Notes: a model not told the origin generated them from the letters alone. DNA of 64,000 nt from an uncultured Prevotellaceae bacterium (GCA_902780635.1 CACZGH010000022.1:1-64000), one strand, 5' to 3'; positions 35,157-44,055 are shown, numbered from the stretch's first letter. A program made the numbers and translations.

Positions 35157-35621
35157 TTAGTCGATGTCCAGACTCTTGATGTCTGTGGGTGAGAACTTGC
35201 CTCTCAGTTGTATCAGTGAGCATTCCTTTGGCTCTATGTCGAGGATGACCATTTCGGAGATATGATCTCCTTTTGTCTTCACCAGTATGAGGGTTTTCTC
35301 ATTGTCCTCATTGCTGTTCACCATGGTCTCATAACCTTTTTTCTTTAATTGGATTGCCTTTTCACTGAATTCCCGACAGAGGGCAGGTTGATTCTCAATG
35401 TTCAGGATGCGGATATGGTCAATCTTCTTGATGATATCTTTACCGTCTTTCTCTTTCACTATGCCGGATGCCATCGACATCATGGCTTTGGGTATTTGGA
35501 TACATTCCACACCTTTTTTGTCCTTATATTCTTTGAAGAGGTCATCCACGGTCTGGGCCGTCATACCTATGATACTTGTGATGACACACGCGATTGTAAA
35601 TACCAGTCTTTTCATTTTCAT
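35157..35621 (-). CDS. DUF4252 exported protein, first copy
   Basis: A 154-residue protein with a signal peptide (residues 1-22, ending MTA|QT) and a DUF4252 domain (VECIQIPKAMMSM, KKIDHIRILNIE, GYETMVNSNEDNEKTLIL, FSPTDIKSLDID). It is the first gene of the sigma/anti-sigma unit and a paralogue of the last gene of that unit, so the pair brackets the regulators. Function unknown. No Bacteroidota promoter was found in the 190 bases upstream, which would fit a promoter read by the ECF sigma factor itself. Confidence 0.83.
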   Translation of the reverse strand: MKMKRLVFTIACVITSIIGMTAQTVDDLFKEYKDKKGVECIQIPKAMMSMASGIVKEKDGKDIIKKIDHIRILNIENQPALCREFSEKAIQLKKKGYETMVNSNEDNEKTLILVKTKGDHISEMVILDIEPKECSLIQLRGKFSPTDIKSLDID

Positions 35622-35757
35622 TCTTTTTTTGTTATTGATGGATAATTGAAGCGCTTACATAATGATAGACACGCAAAACCATCAAATCGTTACAAAAAAA
35701 GTGGAAATGTGCAAAAAAAACTGGCCATGTCAATATTGGGACGATGAAAAAGGCAAA

Positions 35758-35786
35758 CAGCCGCCAACCATGAATGTTGGCAGCTG
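35758..35786 (-). terminator. Terminator of the glycine-cleavage operon
   Basis: CAGCCGCCAAC and GTTGGCAGCTG pair at 10 of 11 positions; read leftward the hairpin is followed by TTTGCCTTTTTC. It lies just past the lipoamide dehydrogenase stop. Confidence 0.65.
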
Positions 35787-35811
35787 TTGTGCAATAGATA
35801 GTTCGCCTGTC

Positions 35812-37143
35812 CTACATCACCATCTCCTGCAGTATCTCAGAGAGGGTGGGGTGGATGTGCACGATGTCGCGCAGTTGGTCGGTGGTGGCACCGAGGGCCA
35901 TCAGTGAGGAAACCTCTTGCACCAGGTCGGCAGCATGAGCACCAAAGAGGTGGCAGCCGATGATACGGCCTTCGCCATCGGCCATCAGTTTCACGAATCC
36001 CTCCGTTTCGTCCATGGCGAGGGCTTTGCCGTTGGCGCGGTAGTAACCCTTACGGCAGGTGTAGGCCATGCATGACGATTTGCACTGTTCTTCGGTCATG
36101 CCCACACAGCCAGCTTCTGGCAGGGTGAAGATGGCGGCAGGGATGAGGTCGAGGCGGATGTTGTCTTCTTTGCCCAAGATGTTATTGATGACATGCAGTC
36201 CCTGGAAGGTGGCGGCATGAGCCAGCATCATGCGACCATTGACATCGCCTATGGCATAGATGCCGGGTATATTGGTGCGCAGGTGCTCGTCGGTGATGAT
36301 ACCTCCGCGACCTACCTCCACGCCGGCTTTCTCCAAGTCGAGACCGTCGATGCGGGGGGCACGGCCCGTAGCGATGAGCACCACATCGGCCTCCACGGCG
36401 CCCTCTTTGCCCTTACGGTCATAGACAACCCCTGTGTCGGTGACTTCCTTGACACCCGACTGCATGAGGAAGTTGACCCCGCGCTTGGAGAGTGTCTGAC
36501 GGAGGCGTTTGGCCACGTCGCTGTCGAGGGCGGGCAGACATTCCTTGAGAAACTCCACGACCGTCACCTCGCTGCCGAGGCTGCTGAAGATGGAGGCAAA
36601 CTCCATGCCGATGACACCGGCGCCGACGATGCAGAGCCGTTGAGGCACCTCCTGTATGTCGAGCAGTTCGGTGGAAGTCATGACGATGGGCTTGTCGATG
36701 CCTGGCACAGGCAGCATCTTCGATTGAGAGCCTGTGGCGATGATGATATGCTGGGCAGTGTAGGTCTCGTCGCCGGCGGCCACGGTCTTGCTGTCGATGA
36801 AATGGGCTTTCTCTCTCACCAGGGTGATGCCGGGTGCGGAGAGGAGCGTCTCCACCCCTGAGCGCAAGGTCTCCACCACCTGATTCTTACGGGCTGTCAC
36901 TCGCTGGAAGTTGAGTTGGTAGGAAAGTGCGTCGAGGCCGAAAGTATCAGCTTTTTTCAGCGTTTCCACAATCTCCGCATTGCGGCAGAGCGTCTTGGTG
37001 GGTATGCAGCCGCAGTTGAGGCATGTGCCTCCGACGTGCCCTTCCTCAAAGATGGTCACGGTGAGTCCGTTGGCAGCGGCATACGCAGCGGCCCTGTATC
37101 CGCCAGGACCGCTGCCTATGATGATGATGTCGGAAGTTGTCAT
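35812..37143 (-). CDS. lpdA: Dihydrolipoyl dehydrogenase (L-protein)
   Basis: This FAD enzyme reoxidises the dihydrolipoyl group of GcvH with NAD. It has 443 residues: FAD-binding IIGSGPGGYRAA (residues 8-19), the redox-active pair Cys41/Cys46 in GGTCLNCGCIPTK, the NAD-binding GAGVIGMEFASIFSSLGSEVTVVE near residue 165, a second FAD motif YAIGDVNGRMMLAHAA, and the C-terminal dimer interface with the catalytic HIHPTLSE (His/Glu). As the last gene of the lplA-gcvT-gcvH-gcvPA-gcvPB unit it is the dedicated L-protein. No pyruvate or oxoglutarate dehydrogenase genes are here. Confidence 0.94.
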   Translation of the reverse strand: MTTSDIIIIGSGPGGYRAAAYAAANGLTVTIFEEGHVGGTCLNCGCIPTKTLCRNAEIVETLKKADTFGLDALSYQLNFQRVTARKNQVVETLRSGVETLLSAPGITLVREKAHFIDSKTVAAGDETYTAQHIIIATGSQSKMLPVPGIDKPIVMTSTELLDIQEVPQRLCIVGAGVIGMEFASIFSSLGSEVTVVEFLKECLPALDSDVAKRLRQTLSKRGVNFLMQSGVKEVTDTGVVYDRKGKEGAVEADVVLIATGRAPRIDGLDLEKAGVEVGRGGIITDEHLRTNIPGIYAIGDVNGRMMLAHAATFQGLHVINNILGKEDNIRLDLIPAAIFTLPEAGCVGMTEEQCKSSCMAYTCRKGYYRANGKALAMDETEGFVKLMADGEGRIIGCHLFGAHAADLVQEVSSLMALGATTDQLRDIVHIHPTLSEILQEMVM

Positions 37144-37172
37144 GTTTGCTATTCGCTATTTGCTTTTCGCTG
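37144..37172. repeat. TTCGCTATTTGC-type short repeat (lpd-gcvPB gap)
   Basis: TTTGCTATTCGCTATTTGC followed by TTTTCGCTG fills the gap between lpdA and gcvPB. The same words form the larger arrays at 43.97 kb and 58.61 kb and occur in the thrA leader. Confidence 0.6.
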
Positions 37173-38624
37173 TTATTTGTTCATCTGTTTCCAGGTGAGT
37201 ACAGGACTCTTGGCAGCCAAGACATCGTCCACCCTTCCGATAGGCGTGTTGTGTGGCGCACTCTTCACCAGGTCGGGGTCATTTTTGGCTTCCTCTGCAA
37301 TCTTGCGCATCACCTCGATGAAACCGTCGATGGTGTCGCGGCTCTCATTCTCGGTGGGCTCAATCATCAATGCCTCATGGAAGAGCAAGGGGAAGTAAAT
37401 AGTGGGCGCATGGTAGCCATAGTCGAGCAGTCGTTTGGCCACATCCATGGTGGTCACACCCGTCGACTTGTCTTTCAGTCCGTTGAACACGAACTCATGC
37501 TTGCAGAGTCCGTCGATGGGCAGTTCATACACATCCTTCAGTGAGTCTTTGATATAGTTGGCGTTAAGAGTGGCGAGCGGTCCTACCATTTTGATATTCT
37601 CCTTGCCTAAAGAGAGGATATAGGTGTAGGCGCGCACGGCCACGGCGAAATTGCCCAAGAACTCACCCACAGAGATGCCTTTGCCTTCGGTCTCTATGCG
37701 ATAGTTGTCGCCGTCTTTCACCACGCGGGGCACGGGCAGGAAGGGACGCAGGTCTTCACGCACGCCGACGGGTCCACTGCCAGGACCACCACCACCGTGA
37801 GGTGTGGAGAATGTCTTGTGCAGGTTGATGTGCATCACGTCAAATCCCATGTCGCCTGGGCGACAGGCTCCCAGCATCGGGTTGAGGTTGGCTCCGTCGT
37901 AGTACATCAGACCGCCGCACTCATGCACGAGTTTGGCTATCTCTGGTATCTCGCGCTCAAAGAGTCCGAGCGTGTTGGGGTTGGTCATCATCATGGCTGC
38001 CACGCTGTCGTCGAGCAGGGAGCGCAGGTTGTCCACATCGACGATACCGTCGGCGGTGCTCTTCACCTCCACTACCTCCAAGCCACAGACAGCGGCGGAA
38101 GCAGGATTAGTGCCGTGGGCAGAGTCGGGCACGATCACTTTCACACGCTTGTCATCACCACGACTCTGGTGGTAGGCACGGATGATCATCAGACCTGTCA
38201 GCTCGCCATGAGCGCCGGCAAAGGGGTTGAGGGTGAACTCGCTCAGGCCCGTCAGTGCGGCCAGCGACTGCTGTAGGTTGTAGTACACCTCCAAGGCCCC
38301 CTGGCAGGTCTCTGCCGGCTGCAGTGGGTGCAGCTGTGCGAAGCCTGGCATGGCGGCGGTCTCCTCGTTGATGACAGGATTGTACTTCATCGTACAACTG
38401 CCCAGGGGATAGAAACCATTGTTCACGCCGAAGTTGTTGGCGCTATGATTGGTGTAATGGCGCACCACGGTCATCTCGTCGCACTCGGGCAACTGTGCGT
38501 CACAGGCGCGTCGCATCGTTTCTGGCAACTGGTAAGAACCCATTCCGCTGTTGGGCAGAGAATAGCTGCGGCGGCCAGGCTTTGACAACTCGAATATCAG
38601 ATTTCCATATAGTTTGTTGTTCAT
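37173..38624 (-). CDS. gcvPB: Glycine dehydrogenase (aminomethyl-transferring) subunit 2
   Basis: The P-protein decarboxylates glycine with pyridoxal phosphate and passes the aminomethyl group to lipoyl-GcvH. Here the P-protein is split, and this 483-residue half carries the PLP-binding Lys in INLHKTFSTPHGGGGPG near residue 275, plus the SCTMKYNP and YYDGANLNP motifs. The split form is shared with many anaerobes and archaea. Its ATG overlaps the gcvPA stop as ATGA (38621-38624), fitting equal production of the two subunits. Confidence 0.95.
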   Translation of the reverse strand: MNNKLYGNLIFELSKPGRRSYSLPNSGMGSYQLPETMRRACDAQLPECDEMTVVRHYTNHSANNFGVNNGFYPLGSCTMKYNPVINEETAAMPGFAQLHPLQPAETCQGALEVYYNLQQSLAALTGLSEFTLNPFAGAHGELTGLMIIRAYHQSRGDDKRVKVIVPDSAHGTNPASAAVCGLEVVEVKSTADGIVDVDNLRSLLDDSVAAMMMTNPNTLGLFEREIPEIAKLVHECGGLMYYDGANLNPMLGACRPGDMGFDVMHINLHKTFSTPHGGGGPGSGPVGVREDLRPFLPVPRVVKDGDNYRIETEGKGISVGEFLGNFAVAVRAYTYILSLGKENIKMVGPLATLNANYIKDSLKDVYELPIDGLCKHEFVFNGLKDKSTGVTTMDVAKRLLDYGYHAPTIYFPLLFHEALMIEPTENESRDTIDGFIEVMRKIAEEAKNDPDLVKSAPHNTPIGRVDDVLAAKSPVLTWKQMNK

Positions 38625-39946
38625 AGTGTGTCCTCCTTTGCTATTTTGACCAGCAGGTCGATTTCTTCTTTCGTACGTTTCTCAGTCACAGCCAGCATGA
38701 GGGTGTGCTCACCCACTTTGACACCACCAAGGATGCCTTGAGCAGCCAGACGCTGGAGCAAACCGTCTACATCGCCGTCATAGTCGACGCAGAACTCATT
38801 GAAGAACTCCTGGTCATAGGTCTTCTTGAAACGGCCGGTAGCCAACAATTGCTCACACAGATAGTGCGCACCCTCAAAAGAGCGCATGGCAGCCTCTTTC
38901 ACTCCCTCTTTGCCCATTACCGACATGTAGATGGTGACATAGAGGGCCATCAGACTCTCGTTGGAGCAGATGTTGGAGGTGGCTTTCTGGCGGCGGATAT
39001 GCTGTTCGCGGGCTTGCAGGGTGAGGACGAAGGCGCGCTGTCCGCGGTTGTCGCGGGTCATGCCCACAATGCGTCCGGGCATCTTGCGCATCAGTTTCTC
39101 AGTGCAGCACATATAGCCCACGTAAGGGCCTCCAAACGACATGGGGATGCCTAACGACTGTCCGTCGCCCACGGCGATGTCGGCACCCCATTCGCCCGGG
39201 GTTTTCAGTACGGCCAGGTCGGCGGCCACACTGTTGATGATGAACAGGGCTTTCTGTCCGTGGCAAGCATCGGCATAGCCGCTGTAGTCTTCGATGATGC
39301 CATAGTAGTTGGGCTGTTGCACCACTACGCCGGCCACACCACCAGCAGCGAGACGCTGTTCCATGTCGGCTTTGTCGGTGACGCCGTCTTTGGCTGCGAT
39401 CATCTCTATCTCCACACCATGGAAGTGGGCGTAGGTGTTGACCACGCGCAGCACTTTGGGGTCGATGGTCTCAGAAACGAGCACTTTGTTGGCTTTCTTG
39501 TTGTTGGCGTTGGCCATCAGTACGGCCTCGGCAGTGGCGGTGCTACCGTCATACATTGAGGCGTTGGAGATGTCCATGCCAGTCAGTTCGGCCATCATGC
39601 TCTGGTATTCGAAGATATAGTGCAGGGTGCCCTGTGAGATCTCTGCCTGATAGGGTGTGTAACTGGTGAGAAACTCAGAGCGCGCCACGATGCTGGGTAT
39701 GACAGAAGGGGTGTAGTGGTCGTAGACCCCAGCTCCGGCGAAGACCGTCATGAGGCTGTTTTTCTGGCAAAGGCGCTCAAACCACTGACGTATCTCAAGT
39801 TCACTTTTGGCCTCAGGCAGGTCATAGTCGCCCTTGAAGCGGATACAGTCAGGCACCTCAGCATAGAGGGCATCGAGGTCTTTCAGGCCGGATTGGGCCA
39901 GCATGGCGTCGATGTCCTCTTGTGTATGGGGAAAGTATTTGTACAT
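38621..39946 (-). CDS. gcvPA: Glycine dehydrogenase (aminomethyl-transferring) subunit 1
   Basis: The partner half of the split P-protein; it completes the active site of the alpha2-beta2 enzyme. From the ATG at 39946 it starts MYKYFPHTQEDIDAML and has 441 residues, the family length, with the motifs DHYTPSVIPSIVARSEFLTSYTPYQ-type stretch near residue 70, ASMYDGSTATAEA, and CSNESLMAL-like NICSNESL near residue 325. Twelve further in-frame codons upstream are encoded by a GTTGACAA repeat and are not part of the protein. Confidence 0.95.
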   Translation of the reverse strand: MYKYFPHTQEDIDAMLAQSGLKDLDALYAEVPDCIRFKGDYDLPEAKSELEIRQWFERLCQKNSLMTVFAGAGVYDHYTPSVIPSIVARSEFLTSYTPYQAEISQGTLHYIFEYQSMMAELTGMDISNASMYDGSTATAEAVLMANANNKKANKVLVSETIDPKVLRVVNTYAHFHGVEIEMIAAKDGVTDKADMEQRLAAGGVAGVVVQQPNYYGIIEDYSGYADACHGQKALFIINSVAADLAVLKTPGEWGADIAVGDGQSLGIPMSFGGPYVGYMCCTEKLMRKMPGRIVGMTRDNRGQRAFVLTLQAREQHIRRQKATSNICSNESLMALYVTIYMSVMGKEGVKEAAMRSFEGAHYLCEQLLATGRFKKTYDQEFFNEFCVDYDGDVDGLLQRLAAQGILGGVKVGEHTLMLAVTEKRTKEEIDLLVKIAKEDTL

Positions 39947-39954
39947 TTTTTCTT

Positions 39955-40040
39955 TTAAGTTGACGAGTTGACAAGTTGACAAATTGATGAGTTGACAAGT
40001 TATGTGAAGCCCGGAAAATCCGGAAAGTCCGGAGTTTCCG
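39955..40040. repeat. GTTGACAA and TCCGGA tandem repeats (gcvPA-gcvH gap)
   Basis: GTTGACGA/GTTGACAA units repeat about five times (39958-40001), followed by CCGGAAAATCCGGAAAGTCCGGAG-type units of 9-10 bases (40011-40038). The second array is the reverse complement of the array at 22.72 kb. Both lie inside the gcv operon without breaking any gene. Confidence 0.7.
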
Positions 40041-40054
40041 GGAATGGCCTAACC

Positions 40055-40438
40055 TTAATCTTTCTCACAGAAAGCCTCATATTCGGCGGCTTCCATCAGA
40101 TTGTCGAGCTCGGTCTTGTCTGAGAGTTCTACTTTGATGATCCAGTTCTCGAAAGCGTCGGCGTTGAGCAGTTCGGGCTGGTCTTCGAGGGCTTCGTTCA
40201 CCTCGACGACAGTGCCGCTGACGGGTGAGATGAGGTCGCTGGCGGCTTTGACACTCTCCACGGCGCCGAATTCCTCACCGGCTTCCACTTCGTCGTCCAC
40301 CTCAGGCATGTCCACGTAGACCACGTTGCCTAATGCGTGCTGTGCGTAGTCTGTGATGCCAATGTAACCGAATTCGCCTTCTACGCGGATAAACTCATGT
40401 GACTCAGAATAATAGAGTCCTTCAATCACTTTTGCCAT
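40055..40438 (-). CDS. gcvH: Glycine cleavage system H protein
   Basis: The lipoyl carrier of the glycine-cleavage complex. At 127 residues it has the standard length, with the attachment Lys64 in the ESVKAASDL motif and the flanking SHEFIRVEGEFGYIGITDYAQHALG-type beta structure. It shuttles the aminomethyl group from P-protein to GcvT and is reoxidised by the L-protein. Lipoylation is probably done by the ligase encoded at the head of the same unit. Confidence 0.97.
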   Translation of the reverse strand: MAKVIEGLYYSESHEFIRVEGEFGYIGITDYAQHALGNVVYVDMPEVDDEVEAGEEFGAVESVKAASDLISPVSGTVVEVNEALEDQPELLNADAFENWIIKVELSDKTELDNLMEAAEYEAFCEKD

Positions 40439-40458
40439 AATTCTTTCTTTTTTGTTGA

Positions 40459-41550
40459 TTATTTCTTGTAATGTTTGTCGTAAAATTTCTTTTTCACCAC
40501 CACACCGGGGAAGGTTTTCTTGCGGATCTGGATGTCCAGTTCTGTGCCCAGTTTGGCATGGGGCGTGTCGACGAGTGCCATACAGACACTCTTGCCAGTG
40601 GAGATGGAGTTGTAGCCAGTGGTTACCTCACCCACTTTCACACCATCTTTCAACACGGCATAGCCGTGGCGTGGAATGGCCTTGTCTTTCAGTTCGATGC
40701 CAATCACTCTCTGCTTCACACCCTCTGCCTTTTGCTGCATGAGGGCTTCGCGGCCGATAAACTCAGGCTTGTCGAATTTGCAGAACATGCTCAGGCCTGC
40801 CATGACGGGAGAGATATCGGCAGACAGCTCATCGCCGTAGAGGGGCAGACCCACCTCGAAGCGCAGGGTGTCGCGGCAGCCCAGTCCGCAGGGCTTGCAG
40901 CGTCCGCTCTCCATCAGGCGGTCCCAGCAACGGCAGATGAAGTCGTGGGAACCATAGATTTCAAAGCCGTCCTCACCAGTGTATCCGGTGCGGCTCACAA
41001 TGATGGTCTCACCATCAATGTCGATCGTCTTGGTGGTGTAGAAGGTCAGTTCGGCACATGGGAGTCCGAGCACTTCCTCGGTCACTTGCTCTGCCTCGGG
41101 GCCTTGCACGGCGATCTGGCCGTAATAGTCGGAGCAGTGGCAGAACTCCACGTCGTAGCCCTCCAGATGTTCCTTCATCCATGCTACGTCTTTGTCGATG
41201 TTGGCGGCATTGATGACCAGGAAGAAGTCGTTTTCGCCCATCCGGTAGACGAGCAGGTCGTCGACAGTGCCACCATTGGGGTAGCACATCATGCCGTAGA
41301 AGATTTTACCATCGGGAGCACCTGTGATGTCGTTGGTGAAGATATGGTTCACGAAGCGTTCTGCGTCAGGGCCTTTGACCCGCACTTCGCCCATGTGCGA
41401 CACATCAAACACCCCGCAGTGCTGGCGTACGGCGTTGTGCTCGTCGATGATGTTGGTATACTGTATCGGCATGTCGAAACCGCCGAATGGTGAAATGAGG
41501 GCTTTCAGAGCCACATGTCTGTCGTAAAGACAAGTCCGTTTGTTTTCCAT
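40459..41550 (-). CDS. gcvT: Aminomethyltransferase (glycine cleavage T protein)
   Basis: GcvT releases ammonia from the H-protein-bound aminomethyl group and forms methylene-tetrahydrofolate. The 363-residue protein has the usual length and motifs: FGGFDMPIQY at residue 18, GVFDVSHMGEVRVKGPDA near 42, ISRTGYTGEDGFEIY-like SRTGYTGEDGFEIYG near 185, and the C-terminal barrel with TTGYNSISTGKSVCMALV. It lies 20 bases before gcvH, and its ATG overlaps the lplA stop by one base. Confidence 0.96.
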   Translation of the reverse strand: MENKRTCLYDRHVALKALISPFGGFDMPIQYTNIIDEHNAVRQHCGVFDVSHMGEVRVKGPDAERFVNHIFTNDITGAPDGKIFYGMMCYPNGGTVDDLLVYRMGENDFFLVINAANIDKDVAWMKEHLEGYDVEFCHCSDYYGQIAVQGPEAEQVTEEVLGLPCAELTFYTTKTIDIDGETIIVSRTGYTGEDGFEIYGSHDFICRCWDRLMESGRCKPCGLGCRDTLRFEVGLPLYGDELSADISPVMAGLSMFCKFDKPEFIGREALMQQKAEGVKQRVIGIELKDKAIPRHGYAVLKDGVKVGEVTTGYNSISTGKSVCMALVDTPHAKLGTELDIQIRKKTFPGVVVKKKFYDKHYKK

Positions 41551-42530
41551 TATAATGATTGGTTGAAGATAAAATCGATGAATGGTTGTTTGCGCAAGTG
41601 ATAAATGACATCGCTGAGGTCGTCGGGCAGTGCCTGACTGATCGCCTCACGGGTGAAGGGCACGTGGCGCAGTGGATGAATGACGCTGGCGCCGAGGTCG
41701 CCTACCAAGAAGAAGTCACCCATGATACTCATATCGCGGATGATGTTGTTTTTTAGTTCTATCCTCACCTCGAAATCGCCGACACCCTCGATACGCCCTT
41801 TGCGGATGATGGAGTAGGCGGGATTGTGACCGTAGATAAACTGGTCGGTGAGGTATTCTTGTTCTATCTCCTCAATGGCGGCGATGGCACTGGCGTCTAA
41901 GCAGGTCTCACTGTCGCAGATGGTGGAGCGGATGTGTGCCTTCAACTCGTCGAGTGTCAGATGGGTGTAGTCTTTCAGCAGGGCGATGTGCTGACGCACA
42001 CTGTTCACCCCCTTGCTGATGAGTTTGTCGTCACTGGGAGTGATACTCCCCACCATGTAGTGCATGTTGGTGTCGTAGAGCAGTGTGCCGTGCACGATGC
42101 TCCGGCCGGGGATGTGGTAGAAGGCGTTGCCCGACACTTTGCGCTCGTCGATGAGCACATCGTTGCGCCCTGTGGCCTTGGCGTCGATGCCGAGGCGGCA
42201 GAGCGTCAGCGCCACCAAGTTGATGTAGCGGTTGAAGGTGAGGGTCACGTTCTCCGACTGGGTGATATACGACAACATCAAATTTCCCTTGTCAGCGTAC
42301 ACGCAACCTCCGCCACTCTTGCGACGGTAGGTCTGTATGCCGTGCCTCCGACAGAAATCGATGTTTACCTCACTGTCGATAAGCTGGTTGCGCCCAAAGA
42401 TGACGGTGGGCTGCACCTGCCACATGAAGAAAGCGTCATCGATATTCATCTTCCTGGCCACATACTCTTCCATGGCAAGGTAGAACGTCAGACAGCGGTT
42501 TGGGTCTTCTGGCAGTGAGATATAGGTCAT
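41550..42530 (-). CDS. lplA: Lipoate--protein ligase
   Basis: The ligase activates lipoate with ATP and attaches it to the Lys of lipoyl domains. In 326 residues it shows a BPL/LplA catalytic domain (residues about 30-210), with VIFGRNQLIDSEVN near residue 47, the lipoate-pocket RRKSGGGCVYADKGNL near residue 75 and the Lys-containing TGRNDVLIDERKVSGNAF near 140, and a C-terminal accessory domain (about 235-326). As the first gene of the gcv unit its obvious client is GcvH, so the operon brings its own modifying enzyme. A TACATTTG -7 box lies at 42551-42558. Confidence 0.92.
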   Translation of the reverse strand: MTYISLPEDPNRCLTFYLAMEEYVARKMNIDDAFFMWQVQPTVIFGRNQLIDSEVNIDFCRRHGIQTYRRKSGGGCVYADKGNLMLSYITQSENVTLTFNRYINLVALTLCRLGIDAKATGRNDVLIDERKVSGNAFYHIPGRSIVHGTLLYDTNMHYMVGSITPSDDKLISKGVNSVRQHIALLKDYTHLTLDELKAHIRSTICDSETCLDASAIAAIEEIEQEYLTDQFIYGHNPAYSIIRKGRIEGVGDFEVRIELKNNIIRDMSIMGDFFLVGDLGASVIHPLRHVPFTREAISQALPDDLSDVIYHLRKQPFIDFIFNQSL

Positions 42531-42550
42531 AGTATTACCACAATTGCATG

Positions 42551-42558
42551 CAAATGTA
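42551..42558 (-). promoter_or_regulatory. -7 box of the glycine-cleavage operon
   Basis: TACATTTG on the minus strand, 21 bases before the lplA ATG. A TTG partner at 19-21 bases is lacking, so this is a partial match. Confidence 0.45.
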
Positions 42559-42619
42559 ACAAATAAAAGTCAAATAGCCATACTTTTAGGGCTAAAAAAG
42601 CACCGAAAAAATAAAATAA

Positions 42620-42658
42620 ATTTCGGGCGTTTCAAATCATTATTGAAACGCCCGAAAT
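42620..42658 (-). terminator. Terminator of thrC / the threonine operon
   Basis: Perfect 16-bp arms ATTTCGGGCGTTTCAA (42620-42635) and TTGAAACGCCCGAAAT (42643-42658) with a 7-base loop; read leftward it is followed by TTATTTTATTTTTT. Confidence 0.9.
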
Positions 42659-42662
42659 GCTT

Positions 42663-43964
42663 TTATTCTCTAAGAAGAAACGCCTTGAAATCTTCAAACT
42701 CTTTAGACAGCGAAATGCTCTGTTTCGTGCCCTTCATGAAAGCGGCGAGACGGGGTGGTATCTCGGTGTCGATACCGACAATCTCGTCGACCTTCTCCTT
42801 GAATTTGGCAGGATGGGCGGTCTCGCAGAACACGCCAGTCTCACCAGGCTGCAACAGTTCGCTCAGTGCACGATAACCACAGGCACCATGCGGGTCGAGC
42901 AAGTAGCCTGTCTTCTGATAGCAGGCCGCCATCGTCTCACGTATCTGCGGGTCGGTATAGGTGGCACCGCCTATGTAGGACGTGATACGCTCATGGGAAC
43001 CGCCATAGAGGTCGTAGACCCTTGCGAAGTTGCTGGGGTCGCCCACGTCCATGGCGTTGGCGAGGGTCTGCCTTGTGGGCTTAGGCTCGTATTTACCTGT
43101 CTGCAGGTATTGGTAGAAGATGTCATTGGCATTGTTGGCGGCGATGAACCGTTTGACGGGCAGTCCCATCTCATGGCCGAAGAGTCCGGCAGTGATGTTG
43201 CCGAAGTTGCCACTTGGCACGCAGATCACGAGTTGGTCGGCCTTGCCGAGGGCTTTCATGCGGGCATAGGCGTTGAAGTAGTAGAAAGCCTGCGGCAGAA
43301 AGCGCGCCACGTTGATGGAGTTGGCACTGGTAAGGCGCATCCGTTGGTTGAGTTCTTGGTCGAGGAAGGCTTGTTTGACGAGTGCCTGACAGTCGTCAAA
43401 GACACCGTCGATCTCCAGTGCGGTGATGTTCTTTCCCAAGGTGGTAAACTGGCATTCTTGTATGGGGCTGACCTTACCTTTGGGGTAAAGCACATACACA
43501 TGGATGCCCTCTACGCCAAGGAAACCGTTGGCTACGGCAGAGCCGGTGTCGCCGCTGGTGGCTACCAAGACATTGACCAGGTCTTGGCTGTCCTGTCGGA
43601 TGAAGTATTGCAGCAGTCGTGCCATGAAACGCGCGCCCACGTCTTTGAAAGCGAGGGTAGGACCATGGAAGAGTTCCAAGGCATAAATATTGTCATTTAC
43701 TTTTACAACAGGACAGTCGAACGACAGGGTGTCATAGACAATTTTGCGGAGCGACTCTGCATCGACATCCTCTCCGAAGAACGCGTCGGCCACCGTGTAG
43801 GCGATCTCCTGAAACGAACGTTGGTCGATGGTGTTGTAAAATTCTTTGGGTAACTTTTTGATGCGCTCTGGCATATAGAGTCCGCGGTCTCCTGCCAGAC
43901 CTTTCACCACGGCCTCCTGTAGGGTGGCCATGGGCGCTTTTTTATTGGTGCTGTAGTATTTCAT
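42663..43964 (-). CDS. thrC: Threonine synthase
   Basis: ThrC converts O-phosphohomoserine to threonine using pyridoxal phosphate. The 433-residue protein has the PLP Lys in FHGPTLAFKDVGARF near residue 112, a VATSGDTGSAVANGF phosphate-binding loop near residue 150 and ICVPSGNFGNITAG near residue 255. The start MKYYSTNKKAPMATL matches the family. It is the last gene of the thrA / PGM-like / thrC unit. A 398-residue antisense frame covers almost the whole gene, a mirror of its codon pattern rather than a gene. Confidence 0.95.
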   Translation of the reverse strand: MKYYSTNKKAPMATLQEAVVKGLAGDRGLYMPERIKKLPKEFYNTIDQRSFQEIAYTVADAFFGEDVDAESLRKIVYDTLSFDCPVVKVNDNIYALELFHGPTLAFKDVGARFMARLLQYFIRQDSQDLVNVLVATSGDTGSAVANGFLGVEGIHVYVLYPKGKVSPIQECQFTTLGKNITALEIDGVFDDCQALVKQAFLDQELNQRMRLTSANSINVARFLPQAFYYFNAYARMKALGKADQLVICVPSGNFGNITAGLFGHEMGLPVKRFIAANNANDIFYQYLQTGKYEPKPTRQTLANAMDVGDPSNFARVYDLYGGSHERITSYIGGATYTDPQIRETMAACYQKTGYLLDPHGACGYRALSELLQPGETGVFCETAHPAKFKEKVDEIVGIDTEIPPRLAAFMKGTKQSISLSKEFEDFKAFLLRE

Positions 43965-44055
43965 GTTCGGTGTTTGCTATTCGGTGTTTGCTATTCGCTA
44001 TTCGCTGTTCGGTGTTCGCTTTTTGCTTTTTGCTTTTTGCTTTTCGCTTCTCCTC
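43965..44055. repeat. TTTGCTATTCGC / CTTTTTGC tandem repeat array
   Basis: Units of 8-10 bases such as GGTGTTTGCTATTC, GCTATTCGCTGTTC and GCTTTTTGCTTTTTGC repeat without break for about 80 bases between the PGM-like gene and thrC. Related words occur at 37.14, 47.98 and 58.61 kb. Confidence 0.75.

Noticed and set aside
42657-43853. A 398-codon frame antisense to thrC
   Set aside because: Long antisense frames arise here from the GC-biased third codon positions of well-conserved genes. thrC is certain, and the antisense product has no family features.
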